DNA of 64,000 nucleotides, taken from positions 124,001 through 188,000 of the forward strand of contig NZ_RQGG01000007.1 in assembly GCF_004769665.1 (NCBI RefSeq). The letters run 5' to 3'. Source of the DNA: Leptospira kemamanensis (GTDB lineage: Bacteria > Spirochaetota > Leptospiria > Leptospirales > Leptospiraceae). The position numbers and the translations under genes were made by a program. Each line of letters starts with the position of its first letter. Within the stretch, counting starts at the first letter, position 1. Positions 17,381 to 26,300 of the stretch are shown piece after piece. A model generated the notes under the pieces. That model saw only the letters and a program-made list of their open reading frames with translations, did not search any database and was not told the origin of the DNA.

Positions 17381-19942
17381 ATGGATTCATATTCTCTTAT
17401 CTATTTTGTAAAACCGGAGGGAGCCATCTCTGATTGGGAATATTTTTGGTACCAAATTCCATATGGTGCCCCTGGAATTCTCACCTTTGTTGTTGGTTTA
17501 TTTTTAAGTTATTTTGCCTTCCAAAAGTATCGCAACTCAAAAGAAGATGATGGATTTTTTCATCTGAACTTGACCATCTCCTTTATCAGTTTTGGTTGTG
17601 TAGGTCTAGTTTTAACCACAAGAGCATGGATACAAGATGTGCATACGCTTGTTATGTGGAATGATTTGTTGTACTTCCTTGTCGCACCACTAGCTCCGAC
17701 AGCCTTTTATCTTGCCTACCATATGACTGGGAAACAAAGTAAATTGTTATTATATTATTCCTATGTATGTTGGTTTGCGAGTTTTGTTTTGTATTTGGGA
17801 GTAATTCTTGGTAAAGGTTTTGAAACAACTGTTTTCGAATTCCCATTTGGTAAATATCCACGGGGAAGTGCCTTTGTAAGGCCATGGGGAATCCTTGCCC
17901 CACTGGGATATTTTTTACTGATCCTTCCTTCCTTCATCAAACATTACCAATACATTCGAAAACATTATCACTTAACACTTTTCCATGGAGTGAATTTGTT
18001 GTTTTTACTCACCACTTTAAATGCACCCAGCATTTTAGGATTCAAAGTGTATCCAGGTGGATTCTTTTTATTCATCCCAATGTTACTTGTTGCCTATGGG
18101 GTATTTCGATCTGATTTTTTTGACGTAAACGAACTTTTGTTTCAAAAAAATGGGATGTTTTATTTCCTATTTGCTCTACTTTCCTTTGTTTTGATTTTTA
18201 TTTCATTTGGAGTGTCCTTTGGTCTCTCGCCAAACGCATATGAATCGGCTAAATGGTATCCATGGGGGATTCCTCCCGTATTGTCTGTGTTTGGTGCTGT
18301 ATTTTTGTCGATCATAGTCGCAGGTGCCAATCCTTCTGCGAGAATCAATCAACTTTGTGCTTTTGCCCTCATTCTCACTGGGTTTTACGTGATTCAATCG
18401 GTTCCACTCAAACTCAATATTTCCTATGTGGTGCAACTTCGAATTTCGCAAATGACTTTTGTGGCGTTTGCGTTTGCACCAAGTATTATGGTGCGTCTTG
18501 TCTTTGAAGCCATTGGACAAAAATCACCTGTGTGGTTAAAGGGGATCGATATTCTTTGTCTTAGTGCAGCGATTTTAGCACCGTCTCCTTATTTGTTTGT
18601 GGGTTATTATGATTATCCATGGTCACGCGTACATCATGGTGGTCCTGCCGAACTTCTTGTTGGAACTAATGGAGCGATTGCACTACTATTAGTTTTGTTT
18701 ACCTTCCTTCGGAACAAAGGGTATATCAACTTTGCATCCAAGTGGATCATTGGATCTTTTTTGTTATCCGCTCTATTACTTTTAGCAGCCTTACTCCCAA
18801 GTCATGGAATTCCGATTTATCCCATTGCAGATTTCCAATTCATTCCTGCAATTCTACTCGGTTATGCGGTACTCAGACATGGTGCCTTGTCTTTGGAAGG
18901 ACGTACCATCCAACTGAGTCAACGTTTGGCAAACCTTGGTCTTATCACTATGGCTATTGCTGCGATTTTGTATTTCCCATTGATACGAGAACAATATGGA
19001 GTGGGGGAGTCTGCTTTCCATCTCACTATGATTGTTTTGCCTCTCGTTCTTTTTAATTATTTGGTTGTCTACATCATGTCGAGGCCACTTGCCGAAGAAC
19101 TCGATATCAGTTATTTTTTGTTAGATTTAGAAAAACAAAAGGCAGATGAAGAGAGAGAAAAGGCACTCATTGCGCAAGATAAAGCAGAAGAAGCACGCGA
19201 AGAATCTGAAAAACTTTTATTAAACATCTTACCTTACAAAGTTGCACAAGAACTGAAATCAAAGGGAAGTGTAAATCCAGTTCGTTTTGATAATGCTACT
19301 GTATTATTCACAGACTTCAAAGGTTTTACGAAAGTAGCAGAAGGGATGGATGAACAAAGTCTTATTGAGGAACTCGATGCTTGTTTCACACAATTTGATG
19401 AAATCATCCTTCGTAATAATTTGGAAAAATTAAAAACCATTGGAGACAGTTATATGTGTGCCGGTGGTTTACCTGTGGAAAACAGAACCAATGCCATTGA
19501 CGCTTGTTTGGCGGCACTCGAAATTCAAAGTTTTATGAACCAACTCAAGGAAATTAAAACTGCTTTAAACCTGCCCTTTTGGGAATTACGATTGGGAATC
19601 CACACGGGTCCTGTTGTCGCAGGGGTTGTGGGTCGGTTTAAGTTTGCTTATGACATTTGGGGTGATACCGTGAACACTGCATCCCGTATGGAGTCTGGTG
19701 GGGAAACTGGAAAAATCAATGTCTCTAAAGAAACCTATGAACTTGTGAAGTATTTTTTTGAAACAGAATACCGAGGGAAAATCCATGGGAAAAACAAAGG
19801 GGACTTGGATATGTACTTCGTCCACCGCCTAAGGCCTCGTTATTCGCAAGACCCAGACGGTAAGGCACCTAACCAATACTTCCGAGAAGTGTATGCTCGG
19901 ATTTCTCGTGGTGCCAATATTCGTTGGAAAAAAGAATCCTAA
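17381..19942 (+). CDS. Multi-TM class III adenylate cyclase
   Basis: 853 residues. Residues up to about 570 form some 14-16 hydrophobic segments in two blocks. A charged coiled coil (about 580-610, rich in Lys/Glu/Ala) and LLLNILPYKVAQEL lead into the cyclase domain at about 630-820. Metal-binding Asp645 (FTDFKGFT) and Asp689 (KTIGDSYM) are present. Base-selecting Lys685 and Asp758 (FAYDIWGD) are the pair that reads adenine, and Asn/Arg of the transition state follow in TVNTASRM. It therefore should make cAMP rather than cGMP. The membrane half probably senses an unknown signal. It is convergent with fliF. Confidence 0.9.
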   Translation: MDSYSLIYFVKPEGAISDWEYFWYQIPYGAPGILTFVVGLFLSYFAFQKYRNSKEDDGFFHLNLTISFISFGCVGLVLTTRAWIQDVHTLVMWNDLLYFLVAPLAPTAFYLAYHMTGKQSKLLLYYSYVCWFASFVLYLGVILGKGFETTVFEFPFGKYPRGSAFVRPWGILAPLGYFLLILPSFIKHYQYIRKHYHLTLFHGVNLLFLLTTLNAPSILGFKVYPGGFFLFIPMLLVAYGVFRSDFFDVNELLFQKNGMFYFLFALLSFVLIFISFGVSFGLSPNAYESAKWYPWGIPPVLSVFGAVFLSIIVAGANPSARINQLCAFALILTGFYVIQSVPLKLNISYVVQLRISQMTFVAFAFAPSIMVRLVFEAIGQKSPVWLKGIDILCLSAAILAPSPYLFVGYYDYPWSRVHHGGPAELLVGTNGAIALLLVLFTFLRNKGYINFASKWIIGSFLLSALLLLAALLPSHGIPIYPIADFQFIPAILLGYAVLRHGALSLEGRTIQLSQRLANLGLITMAIAAILYFPLIREQYGVGESAFHLTMIVLPLVLFNYLVVYIMSRPLAEELDISYFLLDLEKQKADEEREKALIAQDKAEEAREESEKLLLNILPYKVAQELKSKGSVNPVRFDNATVLFTDFKGFTKVAEGMDEQSLIEELDACFTQFDEIILRNNLEKLKTIGDSYMCAGGLPVENRTNAIDACLAALEIQSFMNQLKEIKTALNLPFWELRLGIHTGPVVAGVVGRFKFAYDIWGDTVNTASRMESGGETGKINVSKETYELVKYFFETEYRGKIHGKNKGDLDMYFVHRLRPRYSQDPDGKAPNQYFREVYARISRGANIRWKKES

Positions 19943-19969
19943 CGATTGCTAACTAAAAGTTGATCCAAC

Positions 19970-21670
19970 TTACGTTTGTTCTTCTTCCGCAAGCCAAGTG
20001 CGGAGTAACTGCGCCACGTCTTCTGGTTTTTCTTTTGCCAAATTGATTGCGTTTTCGAGAAGTTCTCGCCTGAGTTTTTCGTCGAGGGAGAGTTCGACCT
20101 CTGCTCCCCCTTCGTCCATCACACGGAGAGCAGCTTCTCTCATCATTTGTTGTTGAGCAGCAAGTTCTTCTTCTCTGAGTCTTCTTCTTCTTGCGATTTC
20201 TTTTTTGATCGCACGATACACTAAAATGGCAAGGATGAGTAAGATGAGAATCACAAGGGATGCAATCACCATATTTCGTATCGCACGTTGTCGTTGGAAT
20301 TCTTCATCTTCAGCGCGGAATTGTTCTGTTCTATCTTTGGGGATCGTGATGACACTGATTTGGTCACCACGGGATCTAGTGTAACCAATGGCTGCTTCTA
20401 AGTTTTTACGAATGAGTTTTAAGTCTTGTTCGGCGACAGGAATGTACTTACGATCATAACCCATCCCATCTTCTCGTTCTTTACGTTCCCAAACTCCATC
20501 CACAACCACAGACAAACCAATCTTTTCGATTTTCCAAGGTTGGCGTTTGATGTCTTTCACACGTTTGTTGAATTCGTAGTTATTGATATTTTCGTCTTTG
20601 GAATACTCAGCTTTTTGGTAGTCTGTATCTTTGTATCCAGGAGGAAGGTTTGGTTCTGTTCCCGCAGGTCCATCAGGAGTAAAACCTCTACCTTTAAAAG
20701 ATTCTTTTGTTTCTTTGGAAGATACTTTTAAGGAATAACCATCAACAAGCTTTCGTTCGTTATATGGTGTATCAGGGTTATCTTCTTCGGCAACAACAGG
20801 TAATACTTCGTTTTCTGTTAAGGATTCTTGGTCCCAGTTAAAAGAATATTCAAATCGAGTGATGTCCACTCGGTCTTCTCCACCTAAATACCAACGTAAA
20901 GTATTTCGAATATCGATGAGACGTTTGACACGTTCTTCTTCTTCGATCCTTAGTTTCTCTTGGACAATCCGTAATTCTAATCTTTCTTTTTCTAAGTCTT
21001 CTTCAAAATCAGAAATGATTTTTCCATCTGGATCGGCAACACTTACGTTTTCTGGTTTGAGTTTGGGAACAGCTCTTGCAACTAAGTTCACAATCCCTTT
21101 GATTTCTTTTTTGCTAATGCCTTCCACACCTGGTCGGAAGTGTAAAATGACACTGGCTTTAACAGGATAGGAGTTGGATTCAAACAAATCCCCTTCTGGG
21201 ATCGCAATGTTGACATCTGCTTTCTCAATCGGGCGTAAGGTGTTAAGCGACTTTTCAATCGCACCCTTTAGCGCTCTGTATTTTTTAATGTCTTTGTCAA
21301 ATTGTGTTTCGGTGAATTTTTCAATATCAAAGAGTTCCCAACCAGTCACACCTGCTGGGATCAAATTCTCTTGAGCAAGTTTGGTTACAATTTCTTGCCT
21401 TTGATCGGGATCCACTGTGATGAGGCTTGTATCACTAGAACCATAGGAATAGCCAAGGGCATCTAATTTTTTTGTGACCTCTGAGAAGTCTTTGGAATCC
21501 AAGTCTTTGAAGAGAACCACTCGGTTCCTTTGGGAGGACACATTGGAGAGGATGATGACGGCCACCACTACCACTGCAAGCACCCCAGCCAAAATCATTT
21601 TTTTGGTTTTGTCGAGTTTGTTGAATAACTCTTTTAGATTATCGATGATCTTTTGCAGTGGTTCAGGCAT
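19970..21670 (-). CDS. fliF: Flagellar M-ring protein FliF
   Basis: 566 residues from the ATG at 21670, with GAGG eight bases upstream. FliF forms the MS ring of the basal body. An N-terminal TM helix ([17 protein letters not shown]), the YscJ/FliF ring-building domains ([45 protein letters not shown]), a second TM helix ([21 protein letters not shown]) and a cytoplasmic tail ending [11 protein letters not shown], the FliG-binding end, are all visible. In many spirochaetes fliF follows flgB-flgC-fliE; here it stands alone, about 8 kb away. Arg/Lys-rich residues follow the second TM helix. Confidence 0.95.
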   Translation of the reverse strand: MPEPLQKIIDNLKELFNKLDKTKKMILAGVLAVVVVAVIILSNVSSQRNRVVLFKDLDSKDFSEVTKKLDALGYSYGSSDTSLITVDPDQRQEIVTKLAQENLIPAGVTGWELFDIEKFTETQFDKDIKKYRALKGAIEKSLNTLRPIEKADVNIAIPEGDLFESNSYPVKASVILHFRPGVEGISKKEIKGIVNLVARAVPKLKPENVSVADPDGKIISDFEEDLEKERLELRIVQEKLRIEEEERVKRLIDIRNTLRWYLGGEDRVDITRFEYSFNWDQESLTENEVLPVVAEEDNPDTPYNERKLVDGYSLKVSSKETKESFKGRGFTPDGPAGTEPNLPPGYKDTDYQKAEYSKDENINNYEFNKRVKDIKRQPWKIEKIGLSVVVDGVWERKEREDGMGYDRKYIPVAEQDLKLIRKNLEAAIGYTRSRGDQISVITIPKDRTEQFRAEDEEFQRQRAIRNMVIASLVILILLILAILVYRAIKKEIARRRRLREEELAAQQQMMREAALRVMDEGGAEVELSLDEKLRRELLENAINLAKEKPEDVAQLLRTWLAEEEQT

Positions 21671-21881
21671 AGTTCGGGCCTCGTCGAGATTTGAGACATA
21701 ATGCCACGAATTCCCCGAATTGTACAAGTACTTTTCGGGGGGAGAGGGAAATTGCAAGGGGATGAATCTGAATTTGCGTAGGAGTTTGTGGAGTTCCAAT
21801 TCCTGGGTTCCATTATTTGAAACGTTAGTTCGTAAGCTAAGGTGGTATAGATAAATCCTCCATGGGAAGGAAAATTAATTT

Positions 21882-21910
21882 TTGACGAATCGGACCTATT
21901 ATCGTATACT
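21882..21910 (+). promoter_or_regulatory. Near-consensus sigma-70 promoter of vapBC, predicted leaderless
   Basis: TTGACG at 21882-21887 and TATACT at 21905-21910 are separated by exactly 17 bases, 10 of 12 consensus positions or better. Transcription would begin near 21917, at or one base before the vapB ATG at 21918, leaving no ribosome binding site. An 8-base direct repeat, TATCGTAT, occurs at 21900-21907 and 21912-21919, overlapping the -10 box and the start codon, a plausible site for autoregulation by VapB. Confidence 0.75.
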
Positions 21911-21917
21911 CTATCGT

Positions 21918-22133
21918 ATGAAGGTAACTGCAATTCTTCCTGATGATTTAATCACTGACGTTCAAAAATACACTCAAGGTAAAAATATTACAGATTCCTT
22001 GCAAAAGGCACTTTCTGAGTGGGTCAAACTTGCAAAGGTAAAAAAGCTGAATGAAAAATTGAAAAAAAAACCACTGAGCTTTTCTGAAGATTTTTCGGCC
22101 GAAACAATTAGAAAATTGAATCGTTCACAATGA
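21918..22133 (+). CDS. vapB: VapB-type antitoxin
   Basis: 71 residues from the ATG at 21918. The N-terminal strand-helix (MKVTAILPDDLITDVQKYT) fits a ribbon-helix-helix or similar DNA-binding antitoxin domain. The C-terminal half is basic and then acidic (KKPLSFSEDFSAETIRKLN), typical of the toxin-neutralising tail. The stop overlaps the vapC start by ATGA. The frame is open upstream to 21882 but that part overlaps the promoter. The family is inferred from size, the partner gene and the general pattern. Confidence 0.8.
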   Translation: MKVTAILPDDLITDVQKYTQGKNITDSLQKALSEWVKLAKVKKLNEKLKKKPLSFSEDFSAETIRKLNRSQ

Positions 22134-22510
22134 TTTTAGTAGATACATCGGTTTGGATCGAATTTTTTCGGGGGAAGGAACCTTTTTTATCTGAATTGAT
22201 CACTTTGATTGAAGCATCTGAAGTGTTTGCTCATGAAGTTGTATTTGGCGAAATTTTACAAGGATGTAAAAATAAGACGGAACTCGAGTTTGTATTAGAG
22301 TATTGGGAAAGTTTAAATCGGATTGTATCCAATGGTTCCTTTATCAATGCAGGATCCCTTTCATTTGAAAAAAAACACTTTGAACATGGAATTGGATTGG
22401 TTGATTCAATCTTAATATATGAAACCAAAATGAGAAATTGTAAACTTTGGACACTCGATAAAAAGATACTTAAAGTCTTGGATGTTTCCTATATTTACCA
22501 TAGGCAGTAA
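22130..22510 (+). CDS. vapC: VapC-type PIN-domain ribonuclease toxin
   Basis: 126 residues, the size of VapC. PIN-domain acidic residues are visible in order: Asp5 in ILVDTSVWIEFF, Glu in VFGEILQG, Asp in GIGLVDSILIYE, and Asp in LWTLDKKIL. VapC toxins cut specific RNAs, commonly initiator tRNA or rRNA loops, and are blocked by VapB. The ATGA overlap with vapB is typical. All catalytic residues are present, so it looks intact. Confidence 0.92.
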   Translation: MILVDTSVWIEFFRGKEPFLSELITLIEASEVFAHEVVFGEILQGCKNKTELEFVLEYWESLNRIVSNGSFINAGSLSFEKKHFEHGIGLVDSILIYETKMRNCKLWTLDKKILKVLDVSYIYHRQ

Positions 22511-22533
22511 TTGCTGCGCAATACAGCAATTAC
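22507..22533. terminator. Inverted repeat at the vapC 3' end, possible bidirectional terminator
   Basis: Arms GTAATTGCTG and CAGCAATTAC form a perfect 10-bp stem with a 7-base loop. The vapC stop codon lies inside the first arm. There is no T-run after either arm, so Rho-independent termination is uncertain. It sits between vapC and the convergent aminotransferase gene. Confidence 0.45.
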
Positions 22534-22564
22534 ATGATGTGCTTCGGAAATTTACTTAAGTTCC

Positions 22565-24031
22565 TTACACCCCTTCCACTTTTTGAAACACTCGGTCAAA
22601 CCGTTTGAGTGCATCATCAATTACCGCGTCCGTATCAGCAGCACTTGTATATAACCTGCTTCCTGCAAGAGTCACAAGTCCTTCCGACATATAAGCGGCT
22701 CCCATTTCTTCCATCGCATGTTTTCGTTTGTGGGCTTCCGCAATGGTTTTTTTAATGGTCCAAAACTTTTTGATATTGATATCGAGTAACATTGTACCTA
22801 CGGTCTCTAGGTGACAGATCGACCCTTGGTTGAAGGCAACAAAGGGAAGATTGTATTTTTGGATGAGTTTTTGTAATCCTTTCGTCAGTCTATCTCCAGC
22901 CCTTCCAGATGTTTCACAGGCTTTGGTTTTTTCCATTTCACAAAGTGTGAAGTATCCTGCAAGGGAACTGAGTGGATTTGCCGCCATCGTTCCACCGATT
23001 AACGCCTTTTTGGTGCCAGTTTGTAATCCTGCCGATACATATTTCATATATTCTTTTTTACCACCAAGACCACCAGCAGAAGGATAACCACCCGCGACAA
23101 CCTTTCCAAATACAGTGAGATCAGGATCCACACCATAATACCCTTGTGCTCCACTTAAACCAATTCGAAATGCGGTTACCACTTCATCAAAGATAAGAAG
23201 GGCACCGTATTTGTTACAAAGTTCTCTGACACCTTTGTTGAAATCTTTATCAAGAGGTCTTGTTCCACTTTCAGGCCCAACTGGTTCGATGAGAACAGCA
23301 GCGGTTCCACCAAAAAAACGATTCCGTTTGAGAACGGATTCGAGTGAGTTCAGATCATTCGGATAAAATTCTTGTGTGTATTTGAAAATAGATCTTGGAA
23401 CCCCATTGGCTTCAAAATGCCTTGTGCCAGGGATACGAAGGCCATAGGCAAGTTGGTCACTCCATCCATGGTAAGCACCACCCATCTTCACAATGTTTTT
23501 CTTTTTCGTAGCAAGCCTTGCGACTCGGATAGAAGCCATACATGCTTCTGTACCAGAACCTAACATGCGAAACATTTCCACAGAAGGAACAAGTTCGACA
23601 ATTTTTTCGGCGAGTTTGTATTCGTATTCATGGAAAAGTCCAGTGACTGGCCCTGTGGAATCTAATAGTTCGATTACTTTTTTACGAACACTTGTAGGGT
23701 TACTGCCGAGGACTGTGGGTCCACCTGCTTGTAAAAAGTCGATGTATTTGTTTCCGTCTAAATCATATAAATAGGCTCCAGCTGCTTTTGTGAACACAAG
23801 GGGAAAAGGAAAATTAAAAGACAAGTTGTGTTGGACCCCACCTGGGATGTATTCCGAAGCCTTTGTGATCATGGCTTTGGACTTACTGCATTTTTTTTCA
23901 AAGTAGTTCTGAATGATGTTTTCCATTTCGTTTTTGCGAATGGAACGGATCGGTAGGGAAATTAATTTCCGTAAGTCTTTGTAAACTTGGTCTACATTGG
24001 GGTATTCATTGATGGAAAAGCCTGTGGCCAT
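22565..24031 (-). CDS. Class III PLP aminotransferase, glutamate-1-semialdehyde aminomutase-like
   Basis: 488 residues from the ATG at 24031 with GAGGAAA eight bases upstream. It has the fold-type I aminotransferase order: YIPGGVQHNLSF, GNKYIDFLQAGGPTVLG, MLGSGTEACMASIRVAR, GGAYHGWSD, LLIFDEVVTAFR, and the PLP lysine at about residue 310 in FGKVVAGGYPSAG. This resembles HemL, but the N-terminal 45 residues are extra, and it sits beside a transporter, a kinase and a TetR regulator, not heme genes. It is therefore probably a catabolic or biosynthetic aminotransferase or aminomutase of unknown substrate. Its promoter region holds a TetR-type operator. Confidence 0.85.
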   Translation of the reverse strand: MATGFSINEYPNVDQVYKDLRKLISLPIRSIRKNEMENIIQNYFEKKCSKSKAMITKASEYIPGGVQHNLSFNFPFPLVFTKAAGAYLYDLDGNKYIDFLQAGGPTVLGSNPTSVRKKVIELLDSTGPVTGLFHEYEYKLAEKIVELVPSVEMFRMLGSGTEACMASIRVARLATKKKNIVKMGGAYHGWSDQLAYGLRIPGTRHFEANGVPRSIFKYTQEFYPNDLNSLESVLKRNRFFGGTAAVLIEPVGPESGTRPLDKDFNKGVRELCNKYGALLIFDEVVTAFRIGLSGAQGYYGVDPDLTVFGKVVAGGYPSAGGLGGKKEYMKYVSAGLQTGTKKALIGGTMAANPLSSLAGYFTLCEMEKTKACETSGRAGDRLTKGLQKLIQKYNLPFVAFNQGSICHLETVGTMLLDINIKKFWTIKKTIAEAHKRKHAMEEMGAAYMSEGLVTLAGSRLYTSAADTDAVIDDALKRFDRVFQKVEGV

Positions 24032-24059
24032 ACGATGTTTCCTCGTCCGTGTTCTTTTA

Positions 24060-24093
24060 CTTGACAATGAGTGAGTCATCACTCATTGTCAAG
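24060..24093. promoter_or_regulatory. Palindromic TetR-type operator in the aminotransferase/tetR divergent region
   Basis: A 15-bp perfect inverted repeat, CTTGACAATGAGTGA and its complement, flanks the 4-base centre GTCA. A TTGACA hexamer lies in both orientations, so the palindrome can overlap a -35 box on either strand. The inner word GTGAGTCATCACTCA (24071-24085) matches the site at 26187 (GTGAGTGATCACTCA) at 14 of 15 positions, indicating the same regulator binds both. The likely binder is the adjacent TetR protein. Confidence 0.8.
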
Positions 24094-24194
24094 AAGGAAA
24101 TGGAAAATCTAGAAAGTTTCTGAGATTCTTTGGGAATTACGATCAATTTCCTTGAGAAATCCAGCCTTTTTTCATTTATAGGACAGGGATGGGT

Positions 24195-24848
24195 ATGGCA
24201 GACACAAAACATTTTAACGAGAGTTTCGAACGGATTTCGGAAGAAAAACGGAATCGAATTTTATCCATCGCCATCTCTGAGTTTGCCAACCGTGGTTTCA
24301 CAAGCGCTAATACCAATACCATTGCACAGAAAGCTGGAATCAGCGTCGGTTCCCTATACAAATACTTTGAAACCAAAGAGGATTTTTTCCTCACTGTTGT
24401 TGATTATGGGATCACCCAATTAGAAAAAACATTAGAAACTGTTTTGTCCATGGATTTGGATTTTTTTGGCAAAGTAGAAAAAATTGTACGGATCATCCAA
24501 AGCCATTCTCGGATGAACCAAGACATCATTCGATTGTATAACGAAATGACAACAGAAAGTAATTATGAACTCATCACGCGTTTGTCAGGTGAGCTCGAAT
24601 CTTTATCCGCAAAATGTTATATTGAGATGATCAGTTCCGCAAAAAAAGAGGGAACCATTGCCAGTGATGTAGATAGTAACCTATCTGCCTTTTTACTCGA
24701 TAATCTTTTTATGACCTTACAGTTTTCTTACGCCACCGTATATTACAAAGAACGGATGAAAATTTATTTGGGTGATGATGTATTTGAAGATGATGAAGCA
24801 GTTGTAAATTCAGTCATGAAATTTATACGGCGTGCCTTAGGTGGTTAG
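24195..24848 (+). CDS. TetR/AcrR-family transcriptional regulator
   Basis: 217 residues from the ATG at 24195, which has AGGG seven bases upstream (ATG 24189 is in frame but too close to it). The N-terminal domain follows the TetR pattern RILSIAISEFANRGFTSANT, then the helix-turn-helix TIAQKAGISVGSLYKYFETKED. The C-terminal half is a helical ligand-binding and dimer domain without recognisable specificity. It is divergent from the aminotransferase gene and convergent with the MFS gene, with their stop codons overlapping. Two matching palindromes beside the neighbouring promoters suggest it represses this locus. Confidence 0.9.
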   Translation: MADTKHFNESFERISEEKRNRILSIAISEFANRGFTSANTNTIAQKAGISVGSLYKYFETKEDFFLTVVDYGITQLEKTLETVLSMDLDFFGKVEKIVRIIQSHSRMNQDIIRLYNEMTTESNYELITRLSGELESLSAKCYIEMISSAKKEGTIASDVDSNLSAFLLDNLFMTLQFSYATVYYKERMKIYLGDDVFEDDEAVVNSVMKFIRRALGG

Positions 24849-26050
24849 GGTTCCATAAACGGACTTTCCTTGAGTCGGAATACGAGTGCTAACGTCACGA
24901 CAGTTAACGCAAGTAACACATATAAAAACGATACCATTCCAAAAAAATTAAGCCCTAAGATAAATACAATCCCTGATACTTGGCCCACAAGGAGTAGTAA
25001 CCCTTGTGAGGTGGACTCTGGAGCAGGGGATGTGATCTCTGCACAGTATTGGAATCCAATGGGTGCACCGATCCCCAGTAAAAAAAATCCAATCACAATC
25101 GATCCAATGAGTAAGGGGATAAATCCTTGGAATAAAACAAAAACAGAGAGTCCAAATAAAAAACCAACCATCGCGATGACTAAAAATAGTTTTCGTTTTT
25201 GGAATTTGTCAGAGAGGGGAGGAATCAAAATACCACCTAGGATCCCTGCGATGAGCATCACACCACCCACAAGCCCTGATTCTTCTGTATTTAATCCTTT
25301 GATTTCACAAATCTGATCAATGCAAGTACTCACGGCATTAAACACTCCGAGTCCAATCAGAAACAAAAATAGAATTTTTTTCATGTCCACTTGTTTCCAT
25401 AAAAAACGGATTCCCTCGAGAAAGCTGAGTTCATGGTCTTCGCCGTGTGTACTTGGTGAGGTGGGAGGTTTTTCTTTTACGAGGAGTAAAAAAAGAATCG
25501 CACTCCCCATGGAAACAAACCCATACACCATCATCACTTCTGGGATCGTGTTTCCACTGTGTAAGAGGATAGGGGTGAGGATCATGACAAGAATGATTCC
25601 GAGGAACTGTGCGAGTGTTCCCAAGGCGACGGATGTGGCTCGTTCGTGGATAGGAAACCATAACACACTGATTTTGGTAACAGCATTGAGAAGGAATGGT
25701 TGGGCAATGGCAAGACCTAACTGACAAACTAGGACAACAGAATACTCTGCGGCATACAACCCTTTGAGAAGCCCACAAACACCTGTTAGGATCGCACCAA
25801 ATCCAACACCAATTTTGATTCCATAGGTATCAATCACATACGAGGCAGGAATGGCGATGAAAACGAAAACAGCTAAAAACACTAAGGACAATAGATCAAT
25901 TTGCAACGGAGTCACTTGGTAAAACTCTTTTGCTTCCCTGGCAATCGGAGCAAAAGACAACCACTGCAAACAAATCGTCGCTGTGATCACAATGTAGGAA
26001 AATAATACCACCCAACGATATCCATAAACTTTCACAGGCATTTGGTTCAT
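24845..26050 (-). CDS. MFS transporter, FLVCR-like
   Basis: 401 residues, 12 predicted TM helices, from the ATG at 26050 (GGGAG upstream). The first helix reads YRWVVLFSYIVITATICLQW and then LSFAPIA, close to the RRW...QW...I pattern of the eukaryotic FLVCR heme/choline/ethanolamine carriers. The segment LLNAVTKISVLWFPIHERA with SVALGTLAQFLGI also parallels the FLVCR motif-A region. A His/Glu-rich cytoplasmic loop separates the two halves. The substrate is unknown; an amine or polyol would suit the neighbouring aminotransferase and kinase. The gene is divergent from the kinase, with a TetR-type palindrome in between. Confidence 0.8.
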   Translation of the reverse strand: MNQMPVKVYGYRWVVLFSYIVITATICLQWLSFAPIAREAKEFYQVTPLQIDLLSLVFLAVFVFIAIPASYVIDTYGIKIGVGFGAILTGVCGLLKGLYAAEYSVVLVCQLGLAIAQPFLLNAVTKISVLWFPIHERATSVALGTLAQFLGIILVMILTPILLHSGNTIPEVMMVYGFVSMGSAILFLLLVKEKPPTSPSTHGEDHELSFLEGIRFLWKQVDMKKILFLFLIGLGVFNAVSTCIDQICEIKGLNTEESGLVGGVMLIAGILGGILIPPLSDKFQKRKLFLVIAMVGFLFGLSVFVLFQGFIPLLIGSIVIGFFLLGIGAPIGFQYCAEITSPAPESTSQGLLLLVGQVSGIVFILGLNFFGMVSFLYVLLALTVVTLALVFRLKESPFMEP

Positions 26051-26186
26051 AGTGGTGACTCCCATCCTTCTCTTAGAAACTGCAATTCCATCGGATCCCT
26101 TTTGTCGCCCGCTTTGTCCTCTTTTCAGAAAAGAACGAGGGGAATCAAAAATCGATTGCCAACGGAGCTGATCCTAATCAATCCTT

Positions 26187-26202
26187 GTGAGTGATCACTC
26201 AC
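26187..26202. promoter_or_regulatory. Second TetR-type palindrome, in the MFS/kinase divergent region
   Basis: GTGAGTGATCACTCAC is a perfect 16-bp palindrome. It shares 14 of 15 bases with the core of the site at 24071. It lies 99 bases before the kinase ATG and 137 bases from the MFS start, so it can serve both divergent promoters. Confidence 0.78.
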
Positions 26203-26300
26203 TTTTTTCCTATTGGGAGAGAAAAATGCCAAATTTAGGCAAAGAAAACCCAATTCAGGAGAAAATGGGAAGTTTCGATTGCCGAGGCGAAGGAGATTCT

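Noticed and set aside
26187..26300. N-terminal extension of the FGGY kinase from an upstream in-frame start
   Set aside because: The stretch overlaps the palindromic operator and precedes an excellent AAGGAG plus ATG at 26301 that begins exactly at the FGGY fold.
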